Of a stretch of 64,000 nucleotides of DNA, positions 7,379-16,976 are shown one piece after another (position 1 is the first letter of the stretch; every line of letters starts with the position of its first letter). The DNA comes from Pseudomonas sp. Marseille-Q3773 (GTDB taxonomy: Bacteria; Pseudomonadota; Gammaproteobacteria; Pseudomonadales; Pseudomonadaceae), in assembly GCF_916618955.1 (NCBI RefSeq), contig NZ_OU745390.1, positions 1,674,001 to 1,738,000 of the forward strand. Direction: 5' to 3'. The translations under genes were made by a program, and so were the position numbers. The notes under the pieces were generated by a model. It was given only the letters and a program-made list of their open reading frames with translations, was not told where the DNA came from and made no database searches.

Positions 7379-9226
7379 TCAGTCTTCAATGTCGAACGCT
7401 GTGGGTTTACGGGCATAATCCACATTTGCCGGCTTAGGTTGTATATTGGTCTGCCGATTCAGTGGGTGCCCAGGGTCTTCACTGCGGATTTTTTTACGTT
7501 CATTCATTTTTCGGGTTTGCTTCGTAAGTGAAACTGCACGCTCGACCAAATCATCATTTTTCTTTATCAATGCAAATGTTTCAGCCGCAGTTACCCGACG
7601 ATCACTCTCAGCAGCGAGCTGTTTTCGCGCATGCTTAAATTCCGCCAGTGTTACATTTGGAAACCTGACATCAGAATATGTTAATTCTATATAATTACTT
7701 TCCCCTTCAGGCAGCACCCAGATTTTGCCGATAGCCTCAGGGTCATACCTCACTTGGCATCGGGTATTTATGTCGAATCTTTTAAGTGCCGCAGAATAGT
7801 ACTCGACGCAGTTGAGTTTGATGCCGGAGCGACTAATGCGTCTTTTTTTAATGGGCATGAAGTCAATCAGCAACCTACGCCTATCCTCGATGATCTGGGG
7901 GTAATGAAGTACGCCATCGTCAGCCTTGTAGTAACGCTCCCACTGAAACAATGGCGAGCAGCCAATGGCTGAGTGTTTTTTCTTGTGATATTTTTCTATT
8001 TCCGTGATAAACCATTCGCGAAATTCCGCAAATGAAAGGGCAGCAGTTTTTTCGCTATCATAATCTCCTCGCTCCTTCACAGAAGACATCGTTGCGCCGG
8101 GTAACAAGTGAACTCTCTTCATGAAGGTTCCAATCAACCGCTCAATATGCGCCCCATTGTGAGGAACTCTTCTTGGCCTGTAGGTAAGGCCTATGCGGTA
8201 CCAGCGGCAACTGTTCTGCAGATTACTTGATCTAAACTCTTTGGCGTTATCTACATGAATTCGTTTGGGCACGCCATAAAATGGGTACTCGAATTCATCC
8301 AACCCATATGCTTTGAGCCACTGATTTTTTGGTAAAATGGTATGCGAAATACACAAAGCCACGGACATTGAAGATGGAGGGCTCAAAGACAAGTGAACTC
8401 CAGCGACTGCGCGGGTGTATACATCGATAGCCAAAGTCGCCCAAGGGCGGCCCAATGGCCTGCGAGTTTCCCCATCCACGATAATGCAGTCTACAAGGGC
8501 ATGATCAATCTGTATCAATTCATACGGAGCAGTCGGAAGAATCTTTCCTCCCCGCACCGACAACTCCTGATCTGCGGCTTTTTTTCCCACAGTCTTTGTC
8601 AACAGCTCCCGCCGAGGCCGTTCTTTGATCCTGCTGGATACAGTTCCTAGACTTGGCACGGGTAAATTCTGAGTTATGCACTGTTTTCTAATTATTTCAT
8701 ATATTGCCTCTGTCGTAATTGCCCTGCCTTCGTAGTAATCATCTATGACAGTCTTGATAAGATCTTCTACAACGCCATCAATCTGCTTCATCCCTGCAGA
8801 CCGTCCTTTTTTCTTCTGGATCAAACTAACGAAACCCTTATCTGGCTCCATCAGCGAAAGCAGGCGGTAGATTTGGGATACGCTTAGATTTAAGGTTTTG
8901 CCCGCGGCTGCTATTTCATTTTTCGGAATGGGCTTGCGGGATAAAAGTGGCAGAAGAGTATTGTAACGAAATTCCGCAACCTTCATTTCATCTTCGCTAA
9001 ACGAATCGATGGTTGGTTTTTGGGTGGTTTTCTTTGGCAGCAACGCTTCGGAGTCAGAATATTTAATCTCGAACTCGAACTCTATATCGCCTGGCGATAT
9101 AGTTACAATCTCGCCTGTAGCAAGATCCCGAGCCTTAATTTTTCCTGGCGATACGCACTCCAATATCTCCAACTTTCTAGCGCCTGCAAAAACCAAAGAT
9201 CCACGTCTGATAGTGAACCGATCCAT
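7379..9226 (-). CDS. tniA: TniA/TnsB-like DDE transposase
   Basis: A 615-aa transposase with a retroviral-integrase-type core. Catalytic residues visible are Asp in YELIQIDHALVD, Asp in RIHVDNAKEF and Glu in NGAHIERLIGTF (the DDE triad), followed by a Mu-type C-terminal barrel (SGIKLNCVEYYSAAL). The N-terminal ~200 residues hold HTH elements that bind the transposon ends. AGAGG precedes the ATG by eight bases. It is the first gene of the tni operon and sits about 170 bp from the candidate transposon end, the usual place for tniA. Intact length and complete triad suggest activity. Confidence 0.93.
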   Translation of the reverse strand: MDRFTIRRGSLVFAGARKLEILECVSPGKIKARDLATGEIVTISPGDIEFEFEIKYSDSEALLPKKTTQKPTIDSFSEDEMKVAEFRYNTLLPLLSRKPIPKNEIAAAGKTLNLSVSQIYRLLSLMEPDKGFVSLIQKKKGRSAGMKQIDGVVEDLIKTVIDDYYEGRAITTEAIYEIIRKQCITQNLPVPSLGTVSSRIKERPRRELLTKTVGKKAADQELSVRGGKILPTAPYELIQIDHALVDCIIVDGETRRPLGRPWATLAIDVYTRAVAGVHLSLSPPSSMSVALCISHTILPKNQWLKAYGLDEFEYPFYGVPKRIHVDNAKEFRSSNLQNSCRWYRIGLTYRPRRVPHNGAHIERLIGTFMKRVHLLPGATMSSVKERGDYDSEKTAALSFAEFREWFITEIEKYHKKKHSAIGCSPLFQWERYYKADDGVLHYPQIIEDRRRLLIDFMPIKKRRISRSGIKLNCVEYYSAALKRFDINTRCQVRYDPEAIGKIWVLPEGESNYIELTYSDVRFPNVTLAEFKHARKQLAAESDRRVTAAETFALIKKNDDLVERAVSLTKQTRKMNERKKIRSEDPGHPLNRQTNIQPKPANVDYARKPTAFDIED

Positions 9227-9258
9227 TTGTGCGGCCTCTGCGGAAATGCAAAACGCAA

Positions 9259-9395
9259 TTAAATGTGCGAAAATATCTCAAGATTAGTTAAACATGCGAA
9301 AAATGCAAAATCAGAACGACGAAACGCCCTGAACTTGCAATATAATCAGTAGAATCAATATGTTAGATTTTTCGCGTGCTTCCAAAATCTCGACA
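9259..9395. repeat. transposon end with candidate transposase-binding repeats
   Basis: Between tniA and the methyltransferase are two similar direct 15-mers, TTAAATGTGCGAAAA (9259-9273) and TTAAACATGCGAAAA (9288-9302), 13 of 15 identical. A related inverted copy, AGCACGCGAAAAAT, lies on the minus strand at 9367-9380, and ATGCAAAA occurs twice (9246-9253, 9303-9310). The terminal TGTCGAG.. on the minus strand ends at 9395. Several short repeats near the terminus are the expected pattern for TniA/TnsB binding sites. The next five bases, CAGAT, would be the target duplication if this is the true end. Confidence 0.55.
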
Positions 9396-9461
9396 CAGAT
9401 ACATTTGAACCCTGGAGCCCATGACGGACGTTCGACCTCCACAACCAAGGATGCCCGATCC

Positions 9462-10076
9462 ATGCCACATCATCCATCCGCCGATCAGATCATCAGTCTC
9501 TACGATCGCCACGCATCGATCTGGAACGATCTGCGCGCCAACCATTTCGTTGAGCGCAAATGGATCGAACGCTTCCGCTCGTTGCTGCCACCAACAGCAA
9601 CCGTCCTGGACCTGGGCTGCGGCTCTGGCCAACCTGTAGCACGCCATTTGATCGATGCCGGCATGTCTGTTGTCGGTGTGGATTCGTCCACGCAGATGCT
9701 CGCCTTGTGCAGCAAGCGATTTCCAACGCAGGAATGGATTCATGGCGACATGCGCACGCTGGCGCTTGATCGTCAGTTCGCAGGCATTCTCGCTTGGAAC
9801 AGCTTTTTCCATCTCAAGCCTGACGACCAACGCCGGATGTTTCCGGTCTTCGAGCGCCACGCAGCAACCGGTGCGCTGCTGATGTTTACCAGTGGGCCTG
9901 CACATGGCGAAGCGCTGGGTGAATTCCAGGGCGAAACGCTCTATCACGCCAGCCTGGCTCCTGGGGAATACAGCGCTCGATTGAACGACCACGGTTTCGG
10001 GGTGCTGGAGCACATCATGGAGGACGCGGAATGTGGCGGGCAAACGGTTTGGCTAGCCCGTCGCCTGCCCCAGTGA
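9462..10076 (+). CDS. class I SAM-dependent methyltransferase
   Basis: A 204-aa methyltransferase with the SAM-binding motif I VLDLGCGSGQP, the acidic end of strand two (VVGVDSSTQM) and motif IV-like ILAWNSFFHL. AAGGA precedes the ATG at 9462 by ten bases. An open frame extends upstream to 9360, but that part covers the transposon end and is not coding. It is GC-rich like the host, so it probably marks the right host flank of the transposon. Substrate unknown; the fold is of the UbiE/small-molecule type. It converges on paaX and is not obviously part of phenylacetate metabolism. Confidence 0.82.
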   Translation: MPHHPSADQIISLYDRHASIWNDLRANHFVERKWIERFRSLLPPTATVLDLGCGSGQPVARHLIDAGMSVVGVDSSTQMLALCSKRFPTQEWIHGDMRTLALDRQFAGILAWNSFFHLKPDDQRRMFPVFERHAATGALLMFTSGPAHGEALGEFQGETLYHASLAPGEYSARLNDHGFGVLEHIMEDAECGGQTVWLARRLPQ

Positions 10077-10088
10077 TATGCATTTCAC

Positions 10089-10126
10089 TTATAACTACAC
10101 TAAATAATCATTTAGCGTAGTTATAA
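10089..10126. terminator. 17-bp AT-rich hairpin between convergent genes
   Basis: Starting TTATAACTAC and ending GTAGTTATAA, the 38 bases fold into a 17-bp stem (16 of 17 paired) around AATC. The position between the methyltransferase and the convergent paaX stop suits a two-way terminator, but the stem is AT-rich with no T tract, unusual in this genome. Confidence 0.55.
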
Positions 10127-10136
10127 TGTGGCGGTC

Positions 10137-11060
10137 CTACAGCAGACCACCAAAACGTTTGTAAAACCCTTCATTCGCATCCGGCAGCGGCCCATCAGCC
10201 GTCTCCAACGCAGCATTCAGCCACTCTTCAGCCTTGGCGAACACCAGGCGATACAGGTTACGGCACAGCTGTCGCGCGGCCCTTCCCTCCCAATCACCTG
10301 GCAACAGCTCGTCCGGCAGTTGCGGATCGCGCAGCAACAGCCGGCGGTATTCGTGGATCAGCAACGTGCGGGCCAGGAAGCAATCCTGCGCATCCAGTTG
10401 CGGCTGCTCTTTCAAGCCTTGCCATAGCGGCCGGAACAGCTGGATGAACTCGTTGTACTGCTGCCCCAGCTCGTCGATACGCCAGCTTTCCCGGACCTGG
10501 GCGCGCATGGCCTTGGAGGCAAGCACTTCCTGCGTGTGGGTTTCGAACACGATACTGTCGTCAGCGGCTTCCAGCTCGCGCAAGGTGGCCGTCAGGTCGG
10601 CGCGGTCTGCCCGCGGGCAGCCCAGCAGGTTCGGCGCCATGGCAGCAAACCCCTGCCACTCCAGTTCTTCACGCAACGCTTTGCGCTTGCCGGCCTCGAG
10701 TTGCGACAGCAATACCAAGGTCCAGGCGCCGTCCCAGGCGGGTTGGCTGGGGCTGTAGACCCTCTTGAAAGCTTTCTCGAAGCGCCGCCGGCCAGTACCC
10801 GTCAGGCTGTAATAGCTGCGCCGGCCGACCTTCTCGGCGGTCAGCCAGCCTTCCTTGGTCAGGCGGAAGATCGACGTGCGAATCAGCCGCTCGTTGATGC
10901 CGACCGGCTCCAGCAGGTTGATCAGGCTGCCCAGCCAGACGGTGCCGCCGTGAGGCTCGATGGCGTCGCCGTACAAAGTGATGATCAGGGAACTGGCGCG
11001 GATTGGCGTCTGTTCCTGGAAGCGGGTGATCAGGTTGTTCAGTGGGGCGAGATTGCTCAT
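10137..11060 (-). CDS. paaX: PaaX phenylacetyl-CoA-responsive repressor
   Basis: A 307-aa repressor of phenylacetate genes, released from DNA by phenylacetyl-CoA. The N-terminal winged HTH covers SSLIITLYGDAIEPHGGTVW to IRTSIFRLTKEGWL, followed by the PaaX dimerisation and C-terminal domains (QPAWDGAWTLVLL, PNLLGCPR). The start MSNLAPLNNL at 11060 gives the family length; a longer upstream frame is rejected because it runs into paaY. It follows paaY by 77 bp on the minus strand, forming the paaYX pair. Its likely operators are the GATAC inverted repeats at 11939-11976 and 18428-18464. Confidence 0.95.
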   Translation of the reverse strand: MSNLAPLNNLITRFQEQTPIRASSLIITLYGDAIEPHGGTVWLGSLINLLEPVGINERLIRTSIFRLTKEGWLTAEKVGRRSYYSLTGTGRRRFEKAFKRVYSPSQPAWDGAWTLVLLSQLEAGKRKALREELEWQGFAAMAPNLLGCPRADRADLTATLRELEAADDSIVFETHTQEVLASKAMRAQVRESWRIDELGQQYNEFIQLFRPLWQGLKEQPQLDAQDCFLARTLLIHEYRRLLLRDPQLPDELLPGDWEGRAARQLCRNLYRLVFAKAEEWLNAALETADGPLPDANEGFYKRFGGLL

Positions 11061-11137
11061 GGGCGAACTGTGCGCGGATAAAGCACCGACTATACCTGTG
11101 CGGCGGACTGTCTGACCATGGCGTGACGCTGCCAGGC

Positions 11138-11737
11138 TCATGCCGGTGCCGTACCTTTGGGCCGGACACCGGTGTCTTCCATGCGTGGGCGCTCGGGCTC
11201 AACTTCGTTCAGTGGCAGGCATTCCACCAGGGTGTTCATGCAGCGCTGCGCCAGGTGTTGGTACTCGGCGGTGCCGCGCTGCTTCCAGGCCAGTTCCTGT
11301 TCGCTGAGCGAACGCTTGACCTGGGCTGGTGAGCCCATCACCAGGCTTTGTGCTGCGCATTCGAAACCCGCTTTGACGAATGCGGTAGCCGCGACGATGC
11401 AGCGTGGCGCCACCCAGGCACCGTCCATGACCACGGCGTTCATGCCGATCAAGGCGTCTTCACCGATGCGGCAGCCGTGCAACACGGCGCCGTGCCCGAC
11501 GTGCCCGTTGCGTTCGACCACCGTGTCACCGCCGGGAAATCCATGCATCACACAGGTGTCCTGCAGGTTGGCCCCCTCCTCCAGCACGATGCGGCCGAAA
11601 TCCCCCCGCAGCGATGCCAGTGGGCCGACATAGCAGCGGGGGCCGATGATGACGTCGCCAATCAGCACGGCGCTGGGGTGCACATAGGCTGTGGGATGAA
11701 CCACGGGCGTCAGGCCGTCCAGTCGATAGCAAGGCAT
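11138..11737 (-). CDS. paaY: PaaY hexapeptide-repeat thioesterase
   Basis: A 199-aa left-handed beta-helix protein of the gamma-carbonic-anhydrase-like group. Hexapeptide repeats run from [21 protein letters not shown] through [18 protein letters not shown]. Metal-ligand histidines are visible in CVMHGFP and [12 protein letters not shown]. PaaY hydrolyses inhibitory ring-hydroxylated CoA esters formed by side reactions, protecting the pathway, as known for E. coli. A C-terminal tail ([10 protein letters not shown]) extends past the helix, as in other PaaY proteins. It is the first gene of the leftward paaYX unit, divergent from paaF. Confidence 0.93.
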   Translation of the reverse strand: MPCYRLDGLTPVVHPTAYVHPSAVLIGDVIIGPRCYVGPLASLRGDFGRIVLEEGANLQDTCVMHGFPGGDTVVERNGHVGHGAVLHGCRIGEDALIGMNAVVMDGAWVAPRCIVAATAFVKAGFECAAQSLVMGSPAQVKRSLSEQELAWKQRGTAEYQHLAQRCMNTLVECLPLNEVEPERPRMEDTGVRPKGTAPA

Positions 11738-11938
11738 GGCGAAAGATCCTCAAGTGATAAGAAACACTGTCAGATTCTGTATCGCATTAAATCGTCCGTC
11801 AACCGCCCGGTTCACGTATCGCTTTTCTCCTGAAATCCACCTTGTAATTCCGGCGTTACCCCTGGATTTTTTCTTGCTATTCACATCTTCTCGACGCTTT
11901 GGTAGCGCCGCCGTCGGGCGCGCGTCACCTTTTGAAAG

Positions 11939-11976
11939 GATACAATAAACGACTTTAAGTATTGCATAATTGTATC
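11939..11976. promoter_or_regulatory. candidate PaaX operator in the paaY-paaF divergent region
   Basis: The 353-bp gap 11738-12090 holds GATACAAT (11939-11946) and its perfect inverse ATTGTATC (11969-11976); the second half-site overlaps a tandem ATTGCATA-ATTGTATC. GTATC-type half-sites recur in the paaA promoter, which points to PaaX. A possible paaF promoter is TTGCAT (11962-11967) with TATACT (11987-11992), but the 19-bp spacer makes it weak. Nothing else was recognised in the gap. Confidence 0.55.
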
Positions 11977-12090
11977 ATCTGAGGCATATACTGGTGCCAC
12001 CTGAACGTGATCCAGCATCACGTCCCTGCAGACAATTCCAATAAATGCCGGCCCCACGATGTGCCGTGCGTGCAGCCAGAGGAACCCGAC

Positions 12091-12864
12091 ATGCCGCGAT
12101 ATCTCGACGTGCAGGCGCCCGAACAGGGCATCCAGCTCATTACCCTGCAGCGGCCCGAGGCCCTGAACGCACTGTGTACCGAGTTGCTGGCAGAACTGGC
12201 CGCGGCACTCAGGGCGGCTGAGCACGACGACCAGGCCCGCGTGGTAATCATCACCGGTGATCGCAGGGCATTCGCCGCAGGCGCCGATATCCGCGAGATG
12301 GCCGAGCGCGATCTGGTAGGCATCCTCAACGACCCGCGTGTTGCGCACTGGCAAGGCATTGCTGCCTTCACCAAGCCACTGGTCGCTGCAGTCAACGGCT
12401 ATGCCCTGGGCGGTGGTTGTGAGCTGATGATGTGTGCCGATATCGTCATCGCCGGCACCGATGCGCGCTTCGGCCAGCCGGAAATCAACCTCGGCATCAT
12501 CCCCGGCGCTGGCGGCACCCAACGCCTGCTGCGAGCCGTAGGCAAGCCGCTGGCCATGCAAATGGTCCTGACTGGCGAGACCATCACCGCTCGCCACGCC
12601 CTGCAGGCGGGCCTGGTCAGCGAAGTCACCCAGCCCGAATTCACTGTCGAACGCGCCATGCAGGTCGCCCGCAGCATCGCCGCCAAGGCGCCGCTGGCGG
12701 TGCGCCCGGCCAAGGAAGCGGTGCTCAAGGCCGCCGACACCGACCTGGCCAGCGGCCTGCGCTTCGAGCGTCATGCCTTCACCTTGCTGGCCGGCACTGC
12801 CGACCGCGACGAAGGCATTCGCGCCTTCCAGGAAAAACGCCAGGCCCGCTTCCAGGGCCGCTGA
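12091..12864 (+). CDS. paaF: PaaF 2,3-dehydroadipyl-CoA hydratase
   Basis: A 257-aa crotonase-fold hydratase acting in the beta-oxidation half of the phenylacetate pathway. Oxyanion-hole residues lie in AFAAGADI and GYALGGGCEL. Both catalytic glutamates of true hydratases are present (GGGCELMM and FGQPEINLGIIPG). GAGG stands ahead of the ATG at 12091; the upstream part of the longer open frame is leader. It is the first gene of the rightward paaFGHIJ unit, downstream of the putative PaaX operator. Confidence 0.93.
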   Translation: MPRYLDVQAPEQGIQLITLQRPEALNALCTELLAELAAALRAAEHDDQARVVIITGDRRAFAAGADIREMAERDLVGILNDPRVAHWQGIAAFTKPLVAAVNGYALGGGCELMMCADIVIAGTDARFGQPEINLGIIPGAGGTQRLLRAVGKPLAMQMVLTGETITARHALQAGLVSEVTQPEFTVERAMQVARSIAAKAPLAVRPAKEAVLKAADTDLASGLRFERHAFTLLAGTADRDEGIRAFQEKRQARFQGR

Positions 12865-12897
12865 TCATCTTCCCTAGCCTGACGAAGCGAGTCTGTC

Positions 12898-13689
12898 ATG
12901 ACCTTCCAGCACATCCTGTTTTCCATCGAGGACGGCGTCGCCCTCCTCTCCTTGAACCGCCCCGAGCAGCTGAACAGCTTCAATACCGCCATGCATCTGG
13001 AAGTACGCGAAGCGCTCAAACAGGTGCGCCAGAGCAGTGATGCCCGGGTGCTGCTGCTGACCGCTGAAGGCCGTGGCTTCTGTGCCGGCCAGGACCTGTC
13101 CGAGCGCAATGTCGCACCCGGCGTCGAGATGCCGGACCTGGGCGAATCAATCGAACGCTTCTACAACCCGCTGGTGCGTACCCTGCGTGACTTGCCATTG
13201 CCGGTGATCTGCGCGGTCAATGGCGTGGCGGCCGGCGCTGGGGCCAATATCCCGCTGGCCTGCGACCTGGTGCTGGCGGCCCGTTCAGCCAGCTTCATCC
13301 AGGCTTTCTGCAAGATCGGCCTGGTGCCGGACTCCGGCGGCACCTGGCTGCTGCCGCGGCTGGTCGGCATGGCACGGGCCAAGGCCCTGGCCATGCTGGG
13401 CGAGCGCCTCGGCGCAGAGCAGGCCCAGCAATGGGGGCTGATCCACCAAGTGGTGGAGGATGCTGCCCTGCGCGACGAGGCCCTGACCCTCGCCCGCCAG
13501 CTCGCCACCCAGCCAACCTATGGCCTGGCCCTGATCAAGCGCGGCCTCAACGCCAGCTTCGACAATGGTTTCGATGAACAGCTGGAGTTGGAGCGCGACC
13601 TGCAACGCCTGGCCGGGCGCAGCGAGGACTACCGTGAAGGGGTGAGCGCTTTCATCGACAAGCGCACCCCGGCATTCAAGGGGCGTTGA
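12898..13689 (+). CDS. paaG: PaaG ring-1,2-epoxyphenylacetyl-CoA isomerase
   Basis: A 263-aa crotonase-family enzyme that converts the ring epoxide to the oxepin-CoA. The oxyanion region is FCAGQDLSER and NGVAAGAGANIPLACD. The catalytic position carries Asp in GLVPDSGGTWLLP instead of the hydratase glutamate, as in E. coli PaaG. It follows paaF by 33 bp and its stop is two bases before the paaH ATG, so the genes are co-transcribed. Confidence 0.93.
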   Translation: MTFQHILFSIEDGVALLSLNRPEQLNSFNTAMHLEVREALKQVRQSSDARVLLLTAEGRGFCAGQDLSERNVAPGVEMPDLGESIERFYNPLVRTLRDLPLPVICAVNGVAAGAGANIPLACDLVLAARSASFIQAFCKIGLVPDSGGTWLLPRLVGMARAKALAMLGERLGAEQAQQWGLIHQVVEDAALRDEALTLARQLATQPTYGLALIKRGLNASFDNGFDEQLELERDLQRLAGRSEDYREGVSAFIDKRTPAFKGR

Positions 13690-13691
13690 TC

Positions 13692-15209
13692 ATGACTGCA
13701 CTTGCAAGCAATGCCCCGGTGGCGGTGGTCGGCGCGGGTGCCATGGGGGCTGGCATCGCCCAGGTCGCAGCGCAGGCCGGCCACCCGGTCAAGCTCTACG
13801 ACAACCGCCCTGGCGCTGCTGCGCAGGCGCTGGCCGGTATCGATCGGCAACTTGCCCGGCGGGTGGAAAAAGGCACCTTGCAGCCCGCCGAACGGCAAGC
13901 GATCAGCGCCCGGTTGTGCCCGGTGGACAGTATTGAAGCCTTGGCCGATGCGCGCCTGGTGATCGAGGCGATTGTCGAGAACCTGCATGTCAAGCAAGCG
14001 CTGTTCGACCAGCTGGAAGCCTTGTGCGCTGCCGACTGCATCCTTGCCAGCAACACCTCGTCGCTGTCCATCACCAGCCTGGCCGCCGGACTGAAGCGCC
14101 CGCAGCAAGTGGTCGGGATGCATTTCTTCAATCCGGCACCGGTGATGGCGCTGGTTGAAGTGGTCTCGGGCCTGGCCACCGCCCCAGCCGTTGCCGCATG
14201 CATTCATGCCACCGCCAAGGCCTGGGGCAAACAGCCGGTGCATGCGCGCTCCACCCCAGGGTTCATCGTCAACCGCGTGGCCCGGCCATTCTACGCGGAA
14301 AGCCTGCGCCTGCTGCAGGAAGGCGCAGCCGATTGCGCAACACTGGACGCGCTGCTACGGGATGCCGGCGGCTTCCGCATGGGCGCATTCGAACTGACCG
14401 ACCTGATCGGCCACGACGTCAACTACGCAGTCACCTGCTCGGTGTTCGAGGCGTTCTATGGCGATTTTCGCTTCCAGCCTTCGTTGCTGCAGAAGGAACT
14501 GGTCGACGCCGGCCGTCTCGGTCGCAAGACCGGCCAGGGCTTCTATAGCTATGCCGAAGGGGCCGAGCGTGCGCAGCCGCTCGAGCTGCGTAGCACTGCC
14601 CCAGCCGAGGACTGCGTCGTCGAAGGTCATCTCGGGGTGCTGCAGCCGCTGGTCGAGCGCTTGCGTGGCAGTGGTGTCAACGTGACCCAGCGTGCCGGTA
14701 GCGGCCTGATTCAGGTAGGCGATGCTACCTTGGCGCTATCGGATGGTCGCCTGGCCAGTCAGCGTGCCCGGCAAGACGGCCTGCGCAACCTGGTGCTGCT
14801 GGACTTGGCACTGGACTACGGCAGCGCCACACGCCTTGCCATCAGCTGCTCGGCCGACACCAGCGACCACGCCCGCGACCAGGCGGTGGCCTTGCTGCAA
14901 CGCGCCGGCCTGCGGGCTACCCCGGTCGCCGATCTGCCTGGCCTGGTTGTGCTGCGGACCGTGGCCATGCTCGCCAACGAGGCCGCCGATGCCGTGTTGC
15001 AAGGCGTCGGCAACGCCGCCGACATCGACCTGGCCATGCGCGCGGGGCTCAACTACCCCTGCGGCCCGCTGGCCTGGGCGGCGAACATCGGCATTGCCCA
15101 GACCCTGCGTGTGCTCGACAACCTGCAGCGCAGCTACGGCGAGAGCCGCTACCGCCCTTCCCTGCTGTTGCGCCGCTGCGAAGCCGAAGGAGGCAACCTG
15201 CATGACTGA
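13692..15209 (+). CDS. paaH: PaaH 3-hydroxyadipyl-CoA dehydrogenase
   Basis: A 505-aa NAD-dependent 3-hydroxyacyl-CoA dehydrogenase. The dinucleotide-binding motif VAVVGAGAMGAGIAQ starts at about residue 10, the catalytic region includes GMHFFNPAPVM with the active-site histidine, and STPGFIVNRVARP begins the C-terminal domain. A second partial C-terminal repeat (LVVLRTVAMLANEAADAV) gives the full paaH length. ATG at 13692 is used; a TTG six bases earlier overlaps the paaG stop. The 3' end overlaps paaI by eight bases, showing translational coupling. Confidence 0.94.
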   Translation: MTALASNAPVAVVGAGAMGAGIAQVAAQAGHPVKLYDNRPGAAAQALAGIDRQLARRVEKGTLQPAERQAISARLCPVDSIEALADARLVIEAIVENLHVKQALFDQLEALCAADCILASNTSSLSITSLAAGLKRPQQVVGMHFFNPAPVMALVEVVSGLATAPAVAACIHATAKAWGKQPVHARSTPGFIVNRVARPFYAESLRLLQEGAADCATLDALLRDAGGFRMGAFELTDLIGHDVNYAVTCSVFEAFYGDFRFQPSLLQKELVDAGRLGRKTGQGFYSYAEGAERAQPLELRSTAPAEDCVVEGHLGVLQPLVERLRGSGVNVTQRAGSGLIQVGDATLALSDGRLASQRARQDGLRNLVLLDLALDYGSATRLAISCSADTSDHARDQAVALLQRAGLRATPVADLPGLVVLRTVAMLANEAADAVLQGVGNAADIDLAMRAGLNYPCGPLAWAANIGIAQTLRVLDNLQRSYGESRYRPSLLLRRCEAEGGNLHD

Positions 15210-15634
15210 AGTCGAACTGGCACAAGCCTGTGCCGAAACCTTGTACGCCCGCGACTTGGCCACCCAGGGCCTGGGCATCCAGCTGCTGGTCGCCGGCCCC
15301 GGCCAGGCATCCCTGCGCATGCCGGTACGCGCCGACATGATCCAGGGCCATGGCACCTGCCACGGCGGCTTCCTGTTTGCCCTGGCCGATTCGGCGTTCG
15401 CTTTCGCCTGCAACAGTTACGACCAGGCCACCGTCGCCCTGGGTTGCAGTATCGACTACCTGGCCCCGGCACTGCGCGATGACGTGCTCACCGCCCAGGC
15501 CAGCGAGGTCAGCCGCAAGGGCCGCACTGGTCTGTACCAGGTCCGCATCGAGAACCAGCGTGGCGAATTGCTGGCGATGTTCCATGGCAAATCCTACAAA
15601 GTGCGCGGCACGGTGCTGGCGCAGGAGACGCAAG

Positions 15635-15642
<8 letters not shown>
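15202..15642 (+). CDS. paaI: PaaI hydroxyphenylacetyl-CoA thioesterase
   Basis: A 146-aa hotdog-fold thioesterase of the PaaI group. The motif [24 protein letters not shown] carries the conserved HGG and the catalytic Asp. The protein releases CoA from dead-end ring-hydroxylated intermediates. GAAGGAGG precedes the ATG. It overlaps paaH at its 5' end and paaJ at its 3' end by eight bases each. Confidence 0.94.
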
Positions 15643-16855
<1,213 letters not shown>

Positions 16856-16976
16856 GTGGCGCCGACCACCGGCCCGTTACCGAACCGAACGCAGCCGTAT
16901 ATGCTGCGCTCATGACACTCACCGCGCAGCCTGCTACCGCTGTCGCGCGGCGTACAAGAACAATTCGAGTGAAGCC

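Larger units (their letters stand above)
5387..9395 (-). mobile_element. tniABQ transposition module (Tn5053/Tn402/Tn7-like), one end identified
   Basis: Three contiguous reverse-strand genes encode a DDE transposase (TniA), an AAA+ regulator (TniB) and a target-site factor (TniQ), with lower G+C than the flanks. Read inward on the minus strand from 9395, the sequence begins TGTCGAGATTTTGGAAG. That resembles the TGTCG..TTTT..GAAG start of Tn5053/Tn402-type ends as I remember them. Host-like G+C resumes just after 9400. No tniR resolvase is present and no matching left end or 5-bp target duplication was found, so the element may extend left over the recombinase cluster or be decayed. Confidence 0.75.

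Noticed and set aside
5387..9395. CRISPR-associated (CAST) transposon
   Set aside because: No cas gene and no repeat-spacer array in the window; only the tni proteins are shared with such systems.
9360..9461. N-terminal extension of the methyltransferase
   Set aside because: It covers the candidate transposon end and AT-rich DNA; the start at 9462 has a ribosome-binding site and the domain begins right after it.
11061..11141. Longer paaX start overlapping paaY
   Set aside because: The extra residues are not part of the PaaX family and the start at 11060 gives the usual length.
16856..16976. Separate promoter for paaK
   Set aside because: The 121-bp gap shows no convincing -35/-10 pair or GATAC half-site; paaK is probably read through from paaJ.
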